Counted from the first letter of the stretch, positions 8,031-18,500 are shown. The stretch is DNA of 64,000 nt from Corynebacterium sp. HMSC08A12 (GCF_001807485.1 NZ_KV789172.1:1-64000), one strand, 5' to 3'. The notes: generated by a model not told the origin, from the letters alone. Program-made: numbers and translations.

Positions 8031-9110
8031 CTACTTACAGGTATCGGCTTGCTTTCCGTCGTTGTAGTCCTTGAGGTCCTTGATCGCATCGTCGAGCGTA
8101 TCGACCTTCAGTAAGGTGATCCCCTCCGGCGGCTCGTGGATCGCCTCGGCGCAGTTCTGCGCCGGCACTAGGAACACCTCTGCACCGGCTTCCTTGGCGG
8201 CGGCGATCTTGTGAGTGATGCCACCAATGGGGCCGACCTTGCCTGCGGCGTCAATAGTTCCGGTACCGGCGACGAACTTCCCACCTGTCAGTTCCTCGGG
8301 CGTCAGCTTGTCGACGACCGCCATAGAGAACATCAGTCCGGCGGACGGGCCGCCGATGTCGGTCAGGTTGTACTCCACCTTGATGTCACCGCCGGGCTGG
8401 GCGACGGCCGTCACGCCGAGGAAGGCAGTGTCCTTCGGATGGTCGCCACGCACCTCCTCCGGTAGTTCGGCGAGCTTGACCTTGATGTCCTTGTCCTTCT
8501 CCTGGCGCTTGACGGTGACGGTGACCTCGTCGCCCGGCTTGTAGCCCTTGATTTTGTCGGACAGTTCGCTGGGCAGCGTGATCTTCTCCCCATCGACCTT
8601 CGTGATGATGTCGTTGACCTCGATTTTGCCCTGCGCCGGGGAATCCTCGGAGATCTCCAGCGCCATGGTCTCCAGGGGCTTGTCCAGGTGGTTCATCGCC
8701 GAAATCGTGGCGTTGGACTCCGAGTTGGCGAACGCGGCGGCGTTCTGGCGCTGCACTTCCTCCGAAGACTTACCGGAGGGGAAGATGTGCTCGATCGGCA
8801 CCAGGGTGTCGTCTGTAGAAACCCAGCGCTTCAGCGCCTGCGCCAAGGTCATGTTCGTGCGGACGGACACGGTGGTCATGTTGAGATTTCCACTGGTCGG
8901 GTGAGTCTTCGCACCACTGATGTCCACGATCTGGCGGCCATCGACCTCGCCCAAAGTATTGAACGTCGGCCCGTTCCCCTCAGCTGCGTAGGGGACGGTC
9001 AGGTTGATGTCGGTGCCGGGGATCGACGGCAGGCCAAGGAGGGAAAAGATCGCCACGACGGGCACTGCACCCACGACGATGGTGCGATTTCGCCTGTTCC
9101 AGAATTTCAC
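8031..9110 (-). CDS. PDZ domain Lon-like (S16) protease, YlbL family
   Basis: 359 residues from a GTG at 9110. An N-terminal membrane anchor (residues 9-30, RTIVVGAVPVVAIFSLLGL) is followed by a PDZ domain around 145-215 and an S16 (Lon-type) proteolytic domain from about 225. The catalytic dyad is visible: S256 in GGPSAGLMF and K301 in GGITHKIAAAK. There is no AAA+ ATPase domain, so it is a membrane-tethered, ATP-independent Lon relative. Longer frames to 9185 add a non-conserved stretch before the anchor, so GTG is preferred although its upstream sequence (GGGCGG) is a poor SD. Its substrate is unknown. It is divergent from the DUF2342 gene. Confidence 0.85.
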   Translation of the reverse strand: MKFWNRRNRTIVVGAVPVVAIFSLLGLPSIPGTDINLTVPYAAEGNGPTFNTLGEVDGRQIVDISGAKTHPTSGNLNMTTVSVRTNMTLAQALKRWVSTDDTLVPIEHIFPSGKSSEEVQRQNAAAFANSESNATISAMNHLDKPLETMALEISEDSPAQGKIEVNDIITKVDGEKITLPSELSDKIKGYKPGDEVTVTVKRQEKDKDIKVKLAELPEEVRGDHPKDTAFLGVTAVAQPGGDIKVEYNLTDIGGPSAGLMFSMAVVDKLTPEELTGGKFVAGTGTIDAAGKVGPIGGITHKIAAAKEAGAEVFLVPAQNCAEAIHEPPEGITLLKVDTLDDAIKDLKDYNDGKQADTCK

Positions 9111-9254
9111 CCGCCCAACTTTACATGCTTCCCCCACCAGGTTCGCCCACCCTGGCACAGGCCGAACCCTGTTCGCTCTCAGCACACGCTTTTAGCCGCC
9201 TTCACGGCCTTTCGAGGTCGTTTTCACCCTGCAACAGTCGGTACGGTGGGGTAC

Positions 9255-10742
9255 ATGAGTAAATTCGGTTTTGGCTTCCACGGCCCGCACGATTCCGATG
9301 ACGACCGCGACAAAGACGGCGATAACAACCGCGACGAAAACGGAAACAACGGGAACGAGAACAACCCGTTCGGCTTCTTCTTCGGCGGCCCGATGGGCGG
9401 CGGCGCAGGCGGAATGAACGGCGGCGCGGGCAACATGGGGGCCGGCAACCTGGGCGACATCCTGAACCAGTTCGGTTCCATGCTCTCCGGATTCGGTACA
9501 GACATGAACAGTGCCGAGGGCCAGGGGCCGGTCAACTACGGACTGGCCAAGCGCACCGCGCGCCAGCGGATCGCCGCCACCAATAAGGACTCCCGCCCCA
9601 GTCATAACGACTCGCAGGCAGTCGCCGATTCCGTTCGCCTGGCCGAACTGTGGCTGGACGAGGCCACCCACCTGCCCGCCGGCGCCTCCGGCTCCGTGGC
9701 CTTTGGCCCGGCGCAGTGGCTCGACGAAACCTTCGAAACGTGGAAGCGCGTCGTCACTCCCCTGGCCGACAAGCTCGGCGACGCCGCCCTGGGTGGCGTG
9801 CCGGAGGAAATGCGCAGCCAAATTGGCCCACTGGCGGGAATGATGAAGCAGATCAACGCCATGAACTTCGGGGCCCAGCTGGGCAACACCCTGGGCGCGA
9901 TGGCCACCGACGTCGTGCTGTCCACCCAGTGGGGCGTGCCGCTGGCCGAGGGCGATACCGCCGCCATCGCAACCGAACACCTGGATTCCATGGCCAAGAA
10001 GCTGGGCTGCGAGCCCCGCGAGGCGCTGATCTACCTGGCCGCCCGCGAGGCCGCGCATCTGCGCCTGTTTAAGCACGTCCCATGGCTGGTGGAGCGCCTC
10101 ATCCTGGACGTCGAGGAGTTTGCCGCCGGCCTGTCGCTGGACTACTCCGCCATCGAGGAAGCCACCCGGGAGATCACTCCGGAGTCCATGAATGATCCGG
10201 CGAAGATGCAGGAGATGATGGAGAGGATGCAGGGCCAAGACCTCTCCCCCCAGGTCGTTTCCACCAACGCCCACGCCCGCGAACGCCTGGAAACCAGCCT
10301 GTCGCTCATTGAGGGCTGGGTGGATTATGTCGTAGGTTCCGCCTTGAACTCCCGCATCCCCGGCGCGGCCATGATCGGCGCCGCCTGGTCCGAGTTCCGC
10401 AACAACGGCTCCCCCGCCATGGATGCTCTGACTAAGGCCGTCGGAATCAGCTTCACTGCTCCGAAGGCAAACGAGGCAGCCGAGCTGTGGCGCAAGCTGG
10501 ATGATGCGGTGGGCGTCACTAAGCGCGACGGCGTGTGGGACCACCCCGACTTCCTTCCCGTGGCCTCCGACCTGGACAACCCGGCGGCCTTCATCAGCAG
10601 CGTGGCTTTCGACGAGGACGAGATGGAGGACTTCAACCCCATCAGCGAGATCGAGAAGCTGGAGCGGGAGCTCAACGAGAAGCGCGGCAAAGAAGACGGC
10701 GAGGACGGCACCGGCGAGGACGGCGACAGCGACAAAGAGTAG
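9255..10742 (+). CDS. DUF2342 zinc-dependent metalloprotease-like protein
   Basis: 495 residues. The first ~90 are low-complexity: a D/N/R-rich run, then Gly-Met rich (GGPMGGGAGGMNGGAGNMGAG). The body is the DUF2342 fold found across actinobacteria, with AQWLDETFETWKRVVTPLADKLGDAA, MKQINAMNFGAQLGNTLGAMATDV and the putative metal-site helix YLAAREAAHLRLFKHVPWL. The canonical HExxH is not present; the family carries a variant E-x-x-H. The C terminus is strongly acidic. ATG at 9255 is chosen because the longer upstream frame overlaps the divergent protease. Protease activity is inferred by family only. Confidence 0.8.
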   Translation: MSKFGFGFHGPHDSDDDRDKDGDNNRDENGNNGNENNPFGFFFGGPMGGGAGGMNGGAGNMGAGNLGDILNQFGSMLSGFGTDMNSAEGQGPVNYGLAKRTARQRIAATNKDSRPSHNDSQAVADSVRLAELWLDEATHLPAGASGSVAFGPAQWLDETFETWKRVVTPLADKLGDAALGGVPEEMRSQIGPLAGMMKQINAMNFGAQLGNTLGAMATDVVLSTQWGVPLAEGDTAAIATEHLDSMAKKLGCEPREALIYLAAREAAHLRLFKHVPWLVERLILDVEEFAAGLSLDYSAIEEATREITPESMNDPAKMQEMMERMQGQDLSPQVVSTNAHARERLETSLSLIEGWVDYVVGSALNSRIPGAAMIGAAWSEFRNNGSPAMDALTKAVGISFTAPKANEAAELWRKLDDAVGVTKRDGVWDHPDFLPVASDLDNPAAFISSVAFDEDEMEDFNPISEIEKLERELNEKRGKEDGEDGTGEDGDSDKE

Positions 10743-11333
10743 CTAGCCGCGCATCCCCCAGCGCTTGAAGGCCTCCAGGTAGCCCTGCGCCCTCTCCAGG
10801 TGCGGGGTGCGCGCCTCCCACTTACGAAACTCTGGCCCGTGATTCGGCACAAACGTGTGGATCAGCTCGTGGATAATAACGGCGTCCAGCACGTAGCCGG
10901 GCACTTCCTGCAGCTGGTGCGCGATCCGGATGCGCTTGGATTGCACCGAGCAGCTGCCCCAGCGCGTGTTCATGTTCGTGACGAACTTGATCTCCCCGAT
11001 TGTCGCCCGGCCGTCGAGGTACTTGTCGTTGAGCTGCACCGCCCGCGCTGCTAGCTCCTTGTTGCCCATTGTTTGACGCCGACTCTTCAGCGCCTTCCGC
11101 ACCAGCTCTACGCTGATTCTGCGCAGCTCGGCCTCTCCGATGGCCGCGGGAGACATGACCAGGAACCCTTCGCCTTCTTCCCGCACCGCGACCGTCTTCT
11201 TGCGCCGGGTGGACAGGCGGATGGTGATGGACGGAACCGTCGCCTCGGGGCCCAGCTGGGCCGAAAGCTCCTCCTGCACCTCGCGGGCCAACCGCTGCGG
11301 GTCGAGCGCTTGAGAGCGGAAGGGGGGAGCCAT
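10743..11333 (-). CDS. YgjP-like M48-type metallopeptidase domain protein
   Basis: A 196-residue soluble protein. The zinc motif HELIH is at 155-159 with a probable third ligand H165 in FVPNHGPEFRKWEAR. The preceding signature NTRWGSCSVQSKRIRIAHQL (122-141) is typical of the YgjP/DUF45 family. The N-terminal half (DPQRLAREVQEELSAQLGPE...) is specific to actinobacterial members. ATG at 11333 with AAAGG 8 nt upstream. It converges with and abuts the DUF2342 gene, and diverges from the TOMM-like gene at 11479. The physiological substrate is unknown. Confidence 0.85.
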   Translation of the reverse strand: MAPPFRSQALDPQRLAREVQEELSAQLGPEATVPSITIRLSTRRKKTVAVREEGEGFLVMSPAAIGEAELRRISVELVRKALKSRRQTMGNKELAARAVQLNDKYLDGRATIGEIKFVTNMNTRWGSCSVQSKRIRIAHQLQEVPGYVLDAVIIHELIHTFVPNHGPEFRKWEARTPHLERAQGYLEAFKRWGMRG

Positions 11334-11478
11334 CGGAACAACCTTTCCACCAGCGAGGACAATGCTGCGCTGCTAGGGTGAGAGGCAACTGCACAGCGCG
11401 CATGGGGAGCGCAGGCTGCCGCACTGGGATATTAGGGACTGGGGTTTTAAGTGACAGGGGTTTTAGGGGAATGCAATC

Positions 11479-12360
11479 ATGCTAGAGCTTAACTTGCCGT
11501 CGAGCACAGCCATCCTGGCCAGGCCGACGATCGGCCTGCAGTTCGGGGTCTTGCCGCACGAGTCGATGATTCTGCCGCTACCGAAGAGTGTGAACCCTGG
11601 CCAGGTGGCACACGTGTTCGCCCTGGCACGCGGGGGAATCGACTTCGACGAGCTGCACCAGAAACTGGGCTACTGCGGGCTGGAATCAGAGGATGCGCGG
11701 CTGATGCTCTCTGAGATGGTGCAGGCGAAGATCCTGCGCCCCTCCCAGGGGAACGTAAGCTTCCACGTCCTGGCCTCCGGCGTGGCTAGCGAGCGGCTGG
11801 AACCCGTTCTGGAGGCGCTGGGCTTAAGCTACAGCATCACGTCCACGCCCAGCGAGGCCCGGCGTTCGCTAATCGCTTTGCCCGGCGCGGTGTTCCCCAC
11901 CCCGGACGTGCAACATGCGCTGATGGTCAACCGCGTGGCCCACTACCCCGCCGGCATCGTGGACGGCAAAACCGTGCTGGGGCCGTTGGTCGTTCCGGGC
12001 GTTACACCCTGCTTGGCCTGCGCGGATAGCTACTACGGCAGGATCGACGACGGCTGGCGCGGCGTTCGCCTGCAGGCCACGGGCAGGCCCGGCAGCACGG
12101 AGAGGCACCTCATTCAGGCTGCCTCCACGCAGCTGGCGATGATGCTAAATGAGCACGTCCTGCCTTGGTGGCAGGCGCACAAGGACTTCATCCGCACACG
12201 CCGGGCGGCGCGGCTCCAGCAGGAACCCCCACCGGAGGAGCCGGAGATCCCCGAGGTTTTGAAGCAACGGCGGCTGGTGGACTTCGCCACCGGCGCCGTG
12301 CAGACCTATCAGGTGCCCTTCAACGACAGCTGCCTTTCCTGCCGGGCAGTGCGGGTCTAG
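11479..12360 (+). CDS. TOMM leader-binding/ThiF-like (cyclodehydratase-domain) protein, orphan
   Basis: 293 residues. The C-terminal half matches the partner proteins of thiazole/oxazole-modified microcin synthases: GPLVVPGVTPCLACADSYYGRIDDGW (from 168) is a diagnostic pattern. Two CxxC pairs, C178/C181 and C285/C288, would form a structural zinc knuckle. The N-terminal half (1-130) contains a winged-helix-like segment (DFDELHQKLGYCGLESEDARLMLSEMVQAKIL). No GxGxxG ATP-binding loop and no YcaO partner or obvious precursor peptide are present. An equivalent protein occupies the same place next to uvrD2 in mycobacteria, so this is a conserved housekeeping homologue, not a recent RiPP cluster. 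Start: ATG at 11479 after AGGGGAATGC. Confidence 0.7.
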   Translation: MLELNLPSSTAILARPTIGLQFGVLPHESMILPLPKSVNPGQVAHVFALARGGIDFDELHQKLGYCGLESEDARLMLSEMVQAKILRPSQGNVSFHVLASGVASERLEPVLEALGLSYSITSTPSEARRSLIALPGAVFPTPDVQHALMVNRVAHYPAGIVDGKTVLGPLVVPGVTPCLACADSYYGRIDDGWRGVRLQATGRPGSTERHLIQAASTQLAMMLNEHVLPWWQAHKDFIRTRRAARLQQEPPPEEPEIPEVLKQRRLVDFATGAVQTYQVPFNDSCLSCRAVRV

Positions 12361-12380
12361 TTGGCCACGGTTAGGCACAG

Positions 12381-14471
12381 TTAGGCATAGTTGCTGACGA
12401 TCGCCAGCACGTCCTCACCGAACTCCTGGACCTTCACCGGGCCTATGCCCGGCACAGCCAGCAACTGGTCAGACGTGGTGGGCAGCTTTTCGGCGATGGC
12501 GCGCAACGTGGCGTCCGTAAAAATGACATACGCCGGCACCGCCTTGTCTTTCGCCTGGGTGGTGCGCCAATCGCGCAGTTCAGTGAGCAAAAGGTGGTCG
12601 GTTTCGGGGGCGTGCTGGCCGCAGCGGCCGAGGATCTTCAGTTCGGGGCTGCCCAGGCGGGCGCCGCAGACGACGCAGGCGTTCTTCGGCGCGCCGAGCC
12701 TCTCGCGGGAACCTCCGCTGCCGGAGCGACGCTGAGCGGCGGCTACTTCCTCCTGCGGGACCAGCCCGTCGAGGAAGCGGGTGCGGTGACGGTTCGCCTT
12801 CGACCCCTCCTGGCGCGCGAGCGACCAGCTGAGGTGCAGATGCTCGCGGGCGCGGGTGATGCCGACGTAGAACAGGCGGCGCTCCTCCTCGATGGCCTCC
12901 TCCGAGCCCGCGCCCTTGAGCGCATGGCGGATCGGCAGGGTGCCTTCGTTCAGGCCCACGAGGAAGACCGCATCCCACTCCAGGCCCTTGGCGGCGTGGA
13001 TGCTGGCGAGGGTAACCCCCTGGAACTTCGGCGGGTTCTTCGCACTCATGCGCTCCTTCAGCAGCGCAACTACGCCCGGCATGCTCAAGGGCTCGGCGGC
13101 GCTGGCTGTAATCTCCTTCACCAGGTCGAACAGAGCCTGCAGGGACTGCCAGCGGGCGCGTTCCTGCGAGCCGGAGGGTTCGGTGGTGGTCAGGCCGACG
13201 GGGACGAGGGCGGCGCGGACGGCATCGGGTACATCTTCCGGAGCTGGGTCGTATTTCTTCGCCGCGGCGATGATGGCATTCATGCCCTCGCGGATCTCGG
13301 TGCGCTTGAAGAAGCCCTCGCCACCCTTGACCTGGTAGCCGATTCCGGCCTGCTCCAGTTCGTATTCGTAGTTCGCCGACTGCGAGTTGATGCGGTACAG
13401 GATCGCGATGTTCGCAGGCTCCACGCCCTTGCTGATGAGTGACTGGATTTCCTTGACCACCGCCACCGCCTCAGCGGGTTCGTCCGGATATTCGTGGAAC
13501 TGCGGGAGGGGACCTGCGGGGCGCTGGCCCTCCAACTTCAGGCGAGTGCCCGCCACGCGCCCTTTCGCCTTGCCGATGACGTTGTTGGCCAGGTCCACGA
13601 CCTGCGGGGTGGAGCGATAGTCGCGGTACAGGCGCACCGTGGTGGATTCCGGGTACTTGGTGGTGAAGTCCAGCAGGTATTCCGGGGTGGCTCCGTTGAA
13701 GCTGTAGATCGTCTGGTTAGCGTCGCCCACCACGGTCAGGTCGTCGCGGTCGCCCACCCAGGCGTCCAGCACGCGCTGCTGCAGGGGCGTGACGTCCTGG
13801 TACTCGTCGACGACGAAAGTGCGGTAGCGGGAGCGGAACTCGTCGGCGATGCCCGTGTTGGATTCGATGGCCGCCGCCATGTGCAACAGCAGGTCGTCGA
13901 AGTCCAGCAGCATGCCCTCGGGCGTGGTCTTCATGCTCTCGTACCCCTGAAAGACCTTGACGAATGTCTTGGGGTCTACCGGGCAGTCGCGGCGCCGGGG
14001 CTCGACGTATTCCGGGTAGTCTTCCGCGCTGATCAGAGAGGACTTTGCCCATTCGATCTCCCCGATCAGGTCGGCGAGCATCGCGGTGCTGGTTTCCACT
14101 CCCACGGCCCGGGCGGCGCGGGAGACAATGCGAAACTTGTTGTCCAGCAACGTCCATGGCAGGTCGCCTGCGTAGGCGGGCCAGAAGTACTTCAGTTGCC
14201 GCATCGCCGCGGCGTGGAACGTCTTGGCTTGCACCTTCGGGATGTTCATGAGCGCCAGGCGCTCGCGCAGTTCCGCGGCGGCGCGGGCGGTGAAGGTGAC
14301 GGCAAGCACGTGGTCGGGGTTGACGAACCCGCCGTCCACTAGGTGGGCAATGCGGTGGGTAATGGTGCGGGTCTTACCGGTGCCGGCGCCGGCGATGATG
14401 CTGACCGGCCCGCGCGGGGCCGAGGCAGCTCTTGCCTGTTCCGGGTCCAGTCCGTCCAGCAGGGAGCTCAC
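12381..14471 (-). CDS. uvrD2: ATP-dependent DNA helicase UvrD2
   Basis: A 696-residue SF1A helicase, probably 3'-5' and involved in repair. Walker A is GAGTGKT near residue 30, Walker B/DEAD-equivalent is VDEYQD near 225, and motif VI includes FYVGITRARE. After the motor comes a four-cysteine cluster (CVVCGARL...LGRCGQH) and then a C-terminal HRDC domain (from about 622; LPTTSDQLLAVPGIGPVKVQEFG). The helicase-tetracysteine-HRDC order is the signature of actinobacterial UvrD2. GTG start at 14471. It is followed downstream by, and converges with, the TOMM-like gene, and lies 11 nt after the K+ channel gene. Confidence 0.92.
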   Translation of the reverse strand: MSSLLDGLDPEQARAASAPRGPVSIIAGAGTGKTRTITHRIAHLVDGGFVNPDHVLAVTFTARAAAELRERLALMNIPKVQAKTFHAAAMRQLKYFWPAYAGDLPWTLLDNKFRIVSRAARAVGVETSTAMLADLIGEIEWAKSSLISAEDYPEYVEPRRRDCPVDPKTFVKVFQGYESMKTTPEGMLLDFDDLLLHMAAAIESNTGIADEFRSRYRTFVVDEYQDVTPLQQRVLDAWVGDRDDLTVVGDANQTIYSFNGATPEYLLDFTTKYPESTTVRLYRDYRSTPQVVDLANNVIGKAKGRVAGTRLKLEGQRPAGPLPQFHEYPDEPAEAVAVVKEIQSLISKGVEPANIAILYRINSQSANYEYELEQAGIGYQVKGGEGFFKRTEIREGMNAIIAAAKKYDPAPEDVPDAVRAALVPVGLTTTEPSGSQERARWQSLQALFDLVKEITASAAEPLSMPGVVALLKERMSAKNPPKFQGVTLASIHAAKGLEWDAVFLVGLNEGTLPIRHALKGAGSEEAIEEERRLFYVGITRAREHLHLSWSLARQEGSKANRHRTRFLDGLVPQEEVAAAQRRSGSGGSRERLGAPKNACVVCGARLGSPELKILGRCGQHAPETDHLLLTELRDWRTTQAKDKAVPAYVIFTDATLRAIAEKLPTTSDQLLAVPGIGPVKVQEFGEDVLAIVSNYA

Positions 14472-14482
14472 TTAAGGCACCC

Positions 14483-15565
14483 CTACTTCGCGCCGAGGAT
14501 GTCGTCGGCTCCCGGATTAGAGCGCACATACAGCACGCGGTCGCCCGGTTCGATGGTCTCCGCCTCGGCGGAGTCGATGCGGTACAGCTCGCCGGAGCGC
14601 ACCACGCCCAGTACCACGTCCTCCAGAACGCGCGGGTTGCCGCCCACTTCCTCTTCGCTGACCAGCCGCTCGGCGATGGAAAAACCTTCGTCCGGGGACA
14701 GCAGATCCTCCATCATTTCCGTCACTGACGGGGTGACGGTCGCCAGCCCCATCAGACGGCCCGCCGTTTCGGAGGAAATCACCACGGAGTCCGCGCCGGA
14801 CTGGCGGAGCAGGTGCGAGTTATCGGATTCGCGCACGCTGGCGACGATGGTTGCGGACGGGGCGATCTCACGCACCGACAGGGTGATCAGCACGGCGGTA
14901 TCGTCCTGGTTCGGAGCCACAACGACGGCGCGGGCACGGTTAACACCGGCGAGTTTTAGCACGTCGGACCGGGTGGCGGAACCCTGCACAGTGACCAACC
15001 CCTGTGCGGAAGCCTGGTCCAGCACCTCCCGGTCCGTATCCACGACCACGATCTGCGAGGGCGATACGCCGTCGGCCAAGAGTGCTGCGATGGCGGAGCG
15101 CCCCTTCGTGCCATAGCCGATGACGATGGTGTGGTTGCGCATTTTCTTCCTCCAGCGGCGGATGTTGAGGGTCTTGCGGGACTCTTCGGTAAGGACGGAC
15201 AGCGTGGTACCGACCAGCAGGATCAGGAAGATCAGGCGGGCCGGGGTGATGATGAGGGTGTTTACGAGCCGCGCATTTTGCGTCTGCGGCGAGACATCAC
15301 CATAGCCCGTGGTCGACAGGGATACCGACGAGTAGTACAGGGCGTCTACAAACGTTTCCATCCCCTCGTACCCGTCCCGGTCGAAGTAGGCCAGGCAGGC
15401 GACGAACAGCACCAGCAGGAAAGCGTAGAACATTCGTCGGACGATGAGCCACCAGGGGCTTTGCACCACTGAGGTTGGGATCTGGACGATGTTAAGCAGC
15501 GCGTGCGGCGGTAGCTCATCGACTTCATCGTCGGCGCGGAAGCGTTCGCGCAGCCGGTACTTCAT
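14483..15565 (-). CDS. TrkA-type potassium channel (two TM + RCK)
   Basis: 360 residues. Two transmembrane helices (about 40-60 and 108-130) flank a pore loop with the K+ selectivity filter TTGYGD (SLSTTGYGDVSP). A cytoplasmic RCK/TrkA-N domain follows with the nucleotide loop IVIGYGTKGRSAIAALL. A TrkA-C-like region closes the protein. It probably forms a ligand-gated K+ channel in the inner membrane. ATG at 15565 with GAGAGG upstream. It lies 13 nt after adnB and just before uvrD2, an actinobacterial synteny shared with mycobacteria. Co-transcription with adnB is likely. Confidence 0.87.
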   Translation of the reverse strand: MKYRLRERFRADDEVDELPPHALLNIVQIPTSVVQSPWWLIVRRMFYAFLLVLFVACLAYFDRDGYEGMETFVDALYYSSVSLSTTGYGDVSPQTQNARLVNTLIITPARLIFLILLVGTTLSVLTEESRKTLNIRRWRKKMRNHTIVIGYGTKGRSAIAALLADGVSPSQIVVVDTDREVLDQASAQGLVTVQGSATRSDVLKLAGVNRARAVVVAPNQDDTAVLITLSVREIAPSATIVASVRESDNSHLLRQSGADSVVISSETAGRLMGLATVTPSVTEMMEDLLSPDEGFSIAERLVSEEEVGGNPRVLEDVVLGVVRSGELYRIDSAEAETIEPGDRVLYVRSNPGADDILGAK

Positions 15566-15578
15566 CTACGTCCTCTCG

Positions 15579-18500
15579 TCACTGCTCGATGTTGTCTTGG
15601 TTGGTCTTTGTAGTGACGCCCCCAAGCATCCCTTCGAGCTCGTCTGCAGACAGTAGTGTACGCGGTTCATAGGTTTCATTTGCCGCGACATAGTGGAACG
15701 CAGCCCGGACGTTCTCGGCGGGTACTTCCACCCCCAGTTTCGCGCTGAGCAGTTTCGCCCAGGCGAGCCTGTAGACGGCCAGCTGCATGGCGGCTGCGTC
15801 CATGTCCGCACCGGCGGGTTTGCGTCCGGTCTTCCAGTCCACGACGATCCAGCCCGCGGTGGGGTCGTCGCCATCGTGGAAGACCGCGTCGATGCGGCCT
15901 TCAAACACGTGGCCGCCGATGGTGACGGAGTACGCCCCTTCCACGCTCTCGGGTTGGCGGTCGGCCCACTCGGAGCGCAGGAAGGCATCCTTCAGCGTTT
16001 CGAGATACGGGTCTTCCAGGGTTGCATCGGAGGCGCCGGGAAGCTGATCTTCGTCCAGCAGGCTGACCTGCTTGTAGCGTTCCTCCACCCAGTTGTGGAA
16101 GGCGGTGCCGCGCTTGGCATAGGGCTTCGGTTCCAACGGGATGGGACGGCGGGCACGCAGGGCGAACTCCTGGTCGTCCTTGCGCAAGCTCACGGCTTCG
16201 GTGGCGGTCATGCGAACGTTCAGCGGAACCACCAGCTCGGCATTATCCATTGCCGAGAACTCCTCGAGTAGCAGGTTCGTCTCGAGGTCCCAGGCCTCGG
16301 CAAGGGTGGTCGGCGCTTCGCCCGCAGCGGCGCTTGGCTCGGGCCGGTGCTGTGCGTGTTGGGCGTGTTCTGCACGATGTGCGGGCATGGCCGCGATTTC
16401 CTTGCGCACCTGTTCGGCGGCTTCGGCCACACCGGGGCTCGCCATTGCGGGCGCGGGGCTGGGCCAGCTAGCGCCGGTGGATACGACGGCATCTCGTTCC
16501 TTGCGATCCTCTTGAAAGCCCAGGCGCTCACCATTGAGCTGCGGGGTGGGCAGCATGAGCTTGTCCTCAAGGGGCAAGTCTGGGTTCTGCAACAGCTTAT
16601 CCAACTCCGAGTAGTACTTGCCCATGTCGGACCAGTGCTCCACGCTATCTGCAGCGCCGCTTTTCTCGAGGTACTCGCGCAGCAGGGTTAGGCATATGGA
16701 TGGGTCGTTACCTTTGTCCGTGGACGCCTTAAAGGCCGATCCGCTGACGTACAACACCCGCTCGGAACGGGTGATAGCCACGTAAAACAGTCGGTCGTTT
16801 TCCTTGGCGCGGAAGCGGTTCACCTGCCTATTGAACTCTTCGTACGCTTTGGTGTGGTCCCCTCGATCCTTCACGTTGGCCATCGAGAGCACCGGGTACG
16901 CCCCCGGTTTGTCGTCGGAATCACCGCGCAGGCTGCTCGGCATAACCCTTGCGTTGGTGGTCCACGCGGATTCGCTTCGTGCCTGGGAGTAGTCTCCATA
17001 ACGTTCGCGTGAGGCGTGCGGCACGGCGACGATGTCCCATTCCAGCCCCTTGGCCTTGTGAACAGTGAGGATCTGCACAGTGTTGTCCTTTTTCTGCACC
17101 TCGCCCGGGTCCAGCCCGCCTTCTTCCGATTGAGCCGCCAGTAGGTACTCCACCAATGCCTTTGGGGTGGCGGTACCGGCGCGGGAAACGTCTCGCACAA
17201 TCTGCGCGAACTTATCCAAGTGGCTGGTGCCGATCGCCTGCTCGGGGCGGCGGTGCCAGCGGGTGAGGACTTCCGTGCGGACTCCCAGCATCTTCTCGAT
17301 GTCCGCCACCAAGTCCGGCAGGTTCTTGCCCAGGCTGTGGCGGCGCAGGTATCCAAGCTCTCGGCCTAGCAGTGCAAGTCGCTTCGCACCTTCGGCCGAC
17401 ATGCCCATCTCCTCGGCATCGGTCAGGTCGGCGAGCGCATCGATCAGTCCAACGGAGAACTCCGTGGCATTCGGAATGGCCTCCAGCACTGCCTCGATCA
17501 GCTCGTCGCGCACTCCAGGAGTTCGAAGCAGCTCGATGTTTTCCTGGCGCTGCCGTTCCATTGCAGCGTCGTCGACGGCCCCCTCTTCCCCGGCTCCGCG
17601 TTGAGCGATCTGCTCTGCCCGGCGCGTAAGAATGGCAAGGTCGGCTGCACCGATGTTCCACCGCGGTCCGGTCAAGAGGCGCAGCAGAGCCACGTCATCC
17701 GTCGGATCCACCAGCACGCGCAGGGTTGCGAACACGTCCGCGACCTCGGGAATGTCCAGCAGTCCCGGCCCCGCGGTCATGTCCGCGGGCACCCCGCGCT
17801 CTACTAGTTTTTCGTAAATCGGCACTGCGTCCTTGTTCACCGTCACCAGCACAGCGGCGGAAAAGGGCTTGACCTTCGTCGGGTCGTCGGCCATCTCCAG
17901 TTTCCGTTGGTAGTCCTCCCACTGCGACTGCAACTTGTCAGCGAGCCAGTCGAGTTCCTGCTCCCGCTCGTCGAAGAAAGCCACCGCCGTCTCGCCTTCC
18001 GCAGCACCGGGGCGCGGGCGTAGTTCGGAGACCAGGCGCCCGGTGCTTTCGGTGCTGCGCTCCATGGACCATGTAGAGATCTTGTTGGCCATGTCCAGCA
18101 CCGTGGTGGGGTTGCGCCAGGAGGTCAGCAGCTGCAGCTTTTCGGCGGGCTTGCCGTTCGCATCGGGGAAATCGGTGCGGAATTTCTCCAGGTTGGAGGC
18201 CGTTGCCCCGCGGAATAGGTAGATCGACTGCATGGGGTCGCCCACCGCCATCGCGGAAAACTCGCCATCGCTTTCTTTCTTGCCGCCGAACAACGATTTC
18301 AGCATGATGCGCTGGGCGTGGCCGGTGTCCTGGTACTCATCCAGCATCACCACGCGGAAGCGGCGCCGCTGGTCCTGCCCCACTATCTTGTGGGTTTCCA
18401 CTAGCTGCGCGGCCTTGCTCATCTGCTGGCCGAAGGTCAGTAGATCGCGCTCCTGCAAGGTTTCGCGGAACTGTTTCACCAGCGTCAACAGTTCGGTGCG

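Noticed and set aside
9192..10544. 450-residue open frame on the minus strand
   Set aside because: Antisense to the DUF2342 gene; no conserved motif, and its start lies inside that gene.
11402..11485. RiPP precursor gene in front of the TOMM-like protein
   Set aside because: It has no ribosome binding site and overlaps the start of the next gene; kept only as a low-interest observation.
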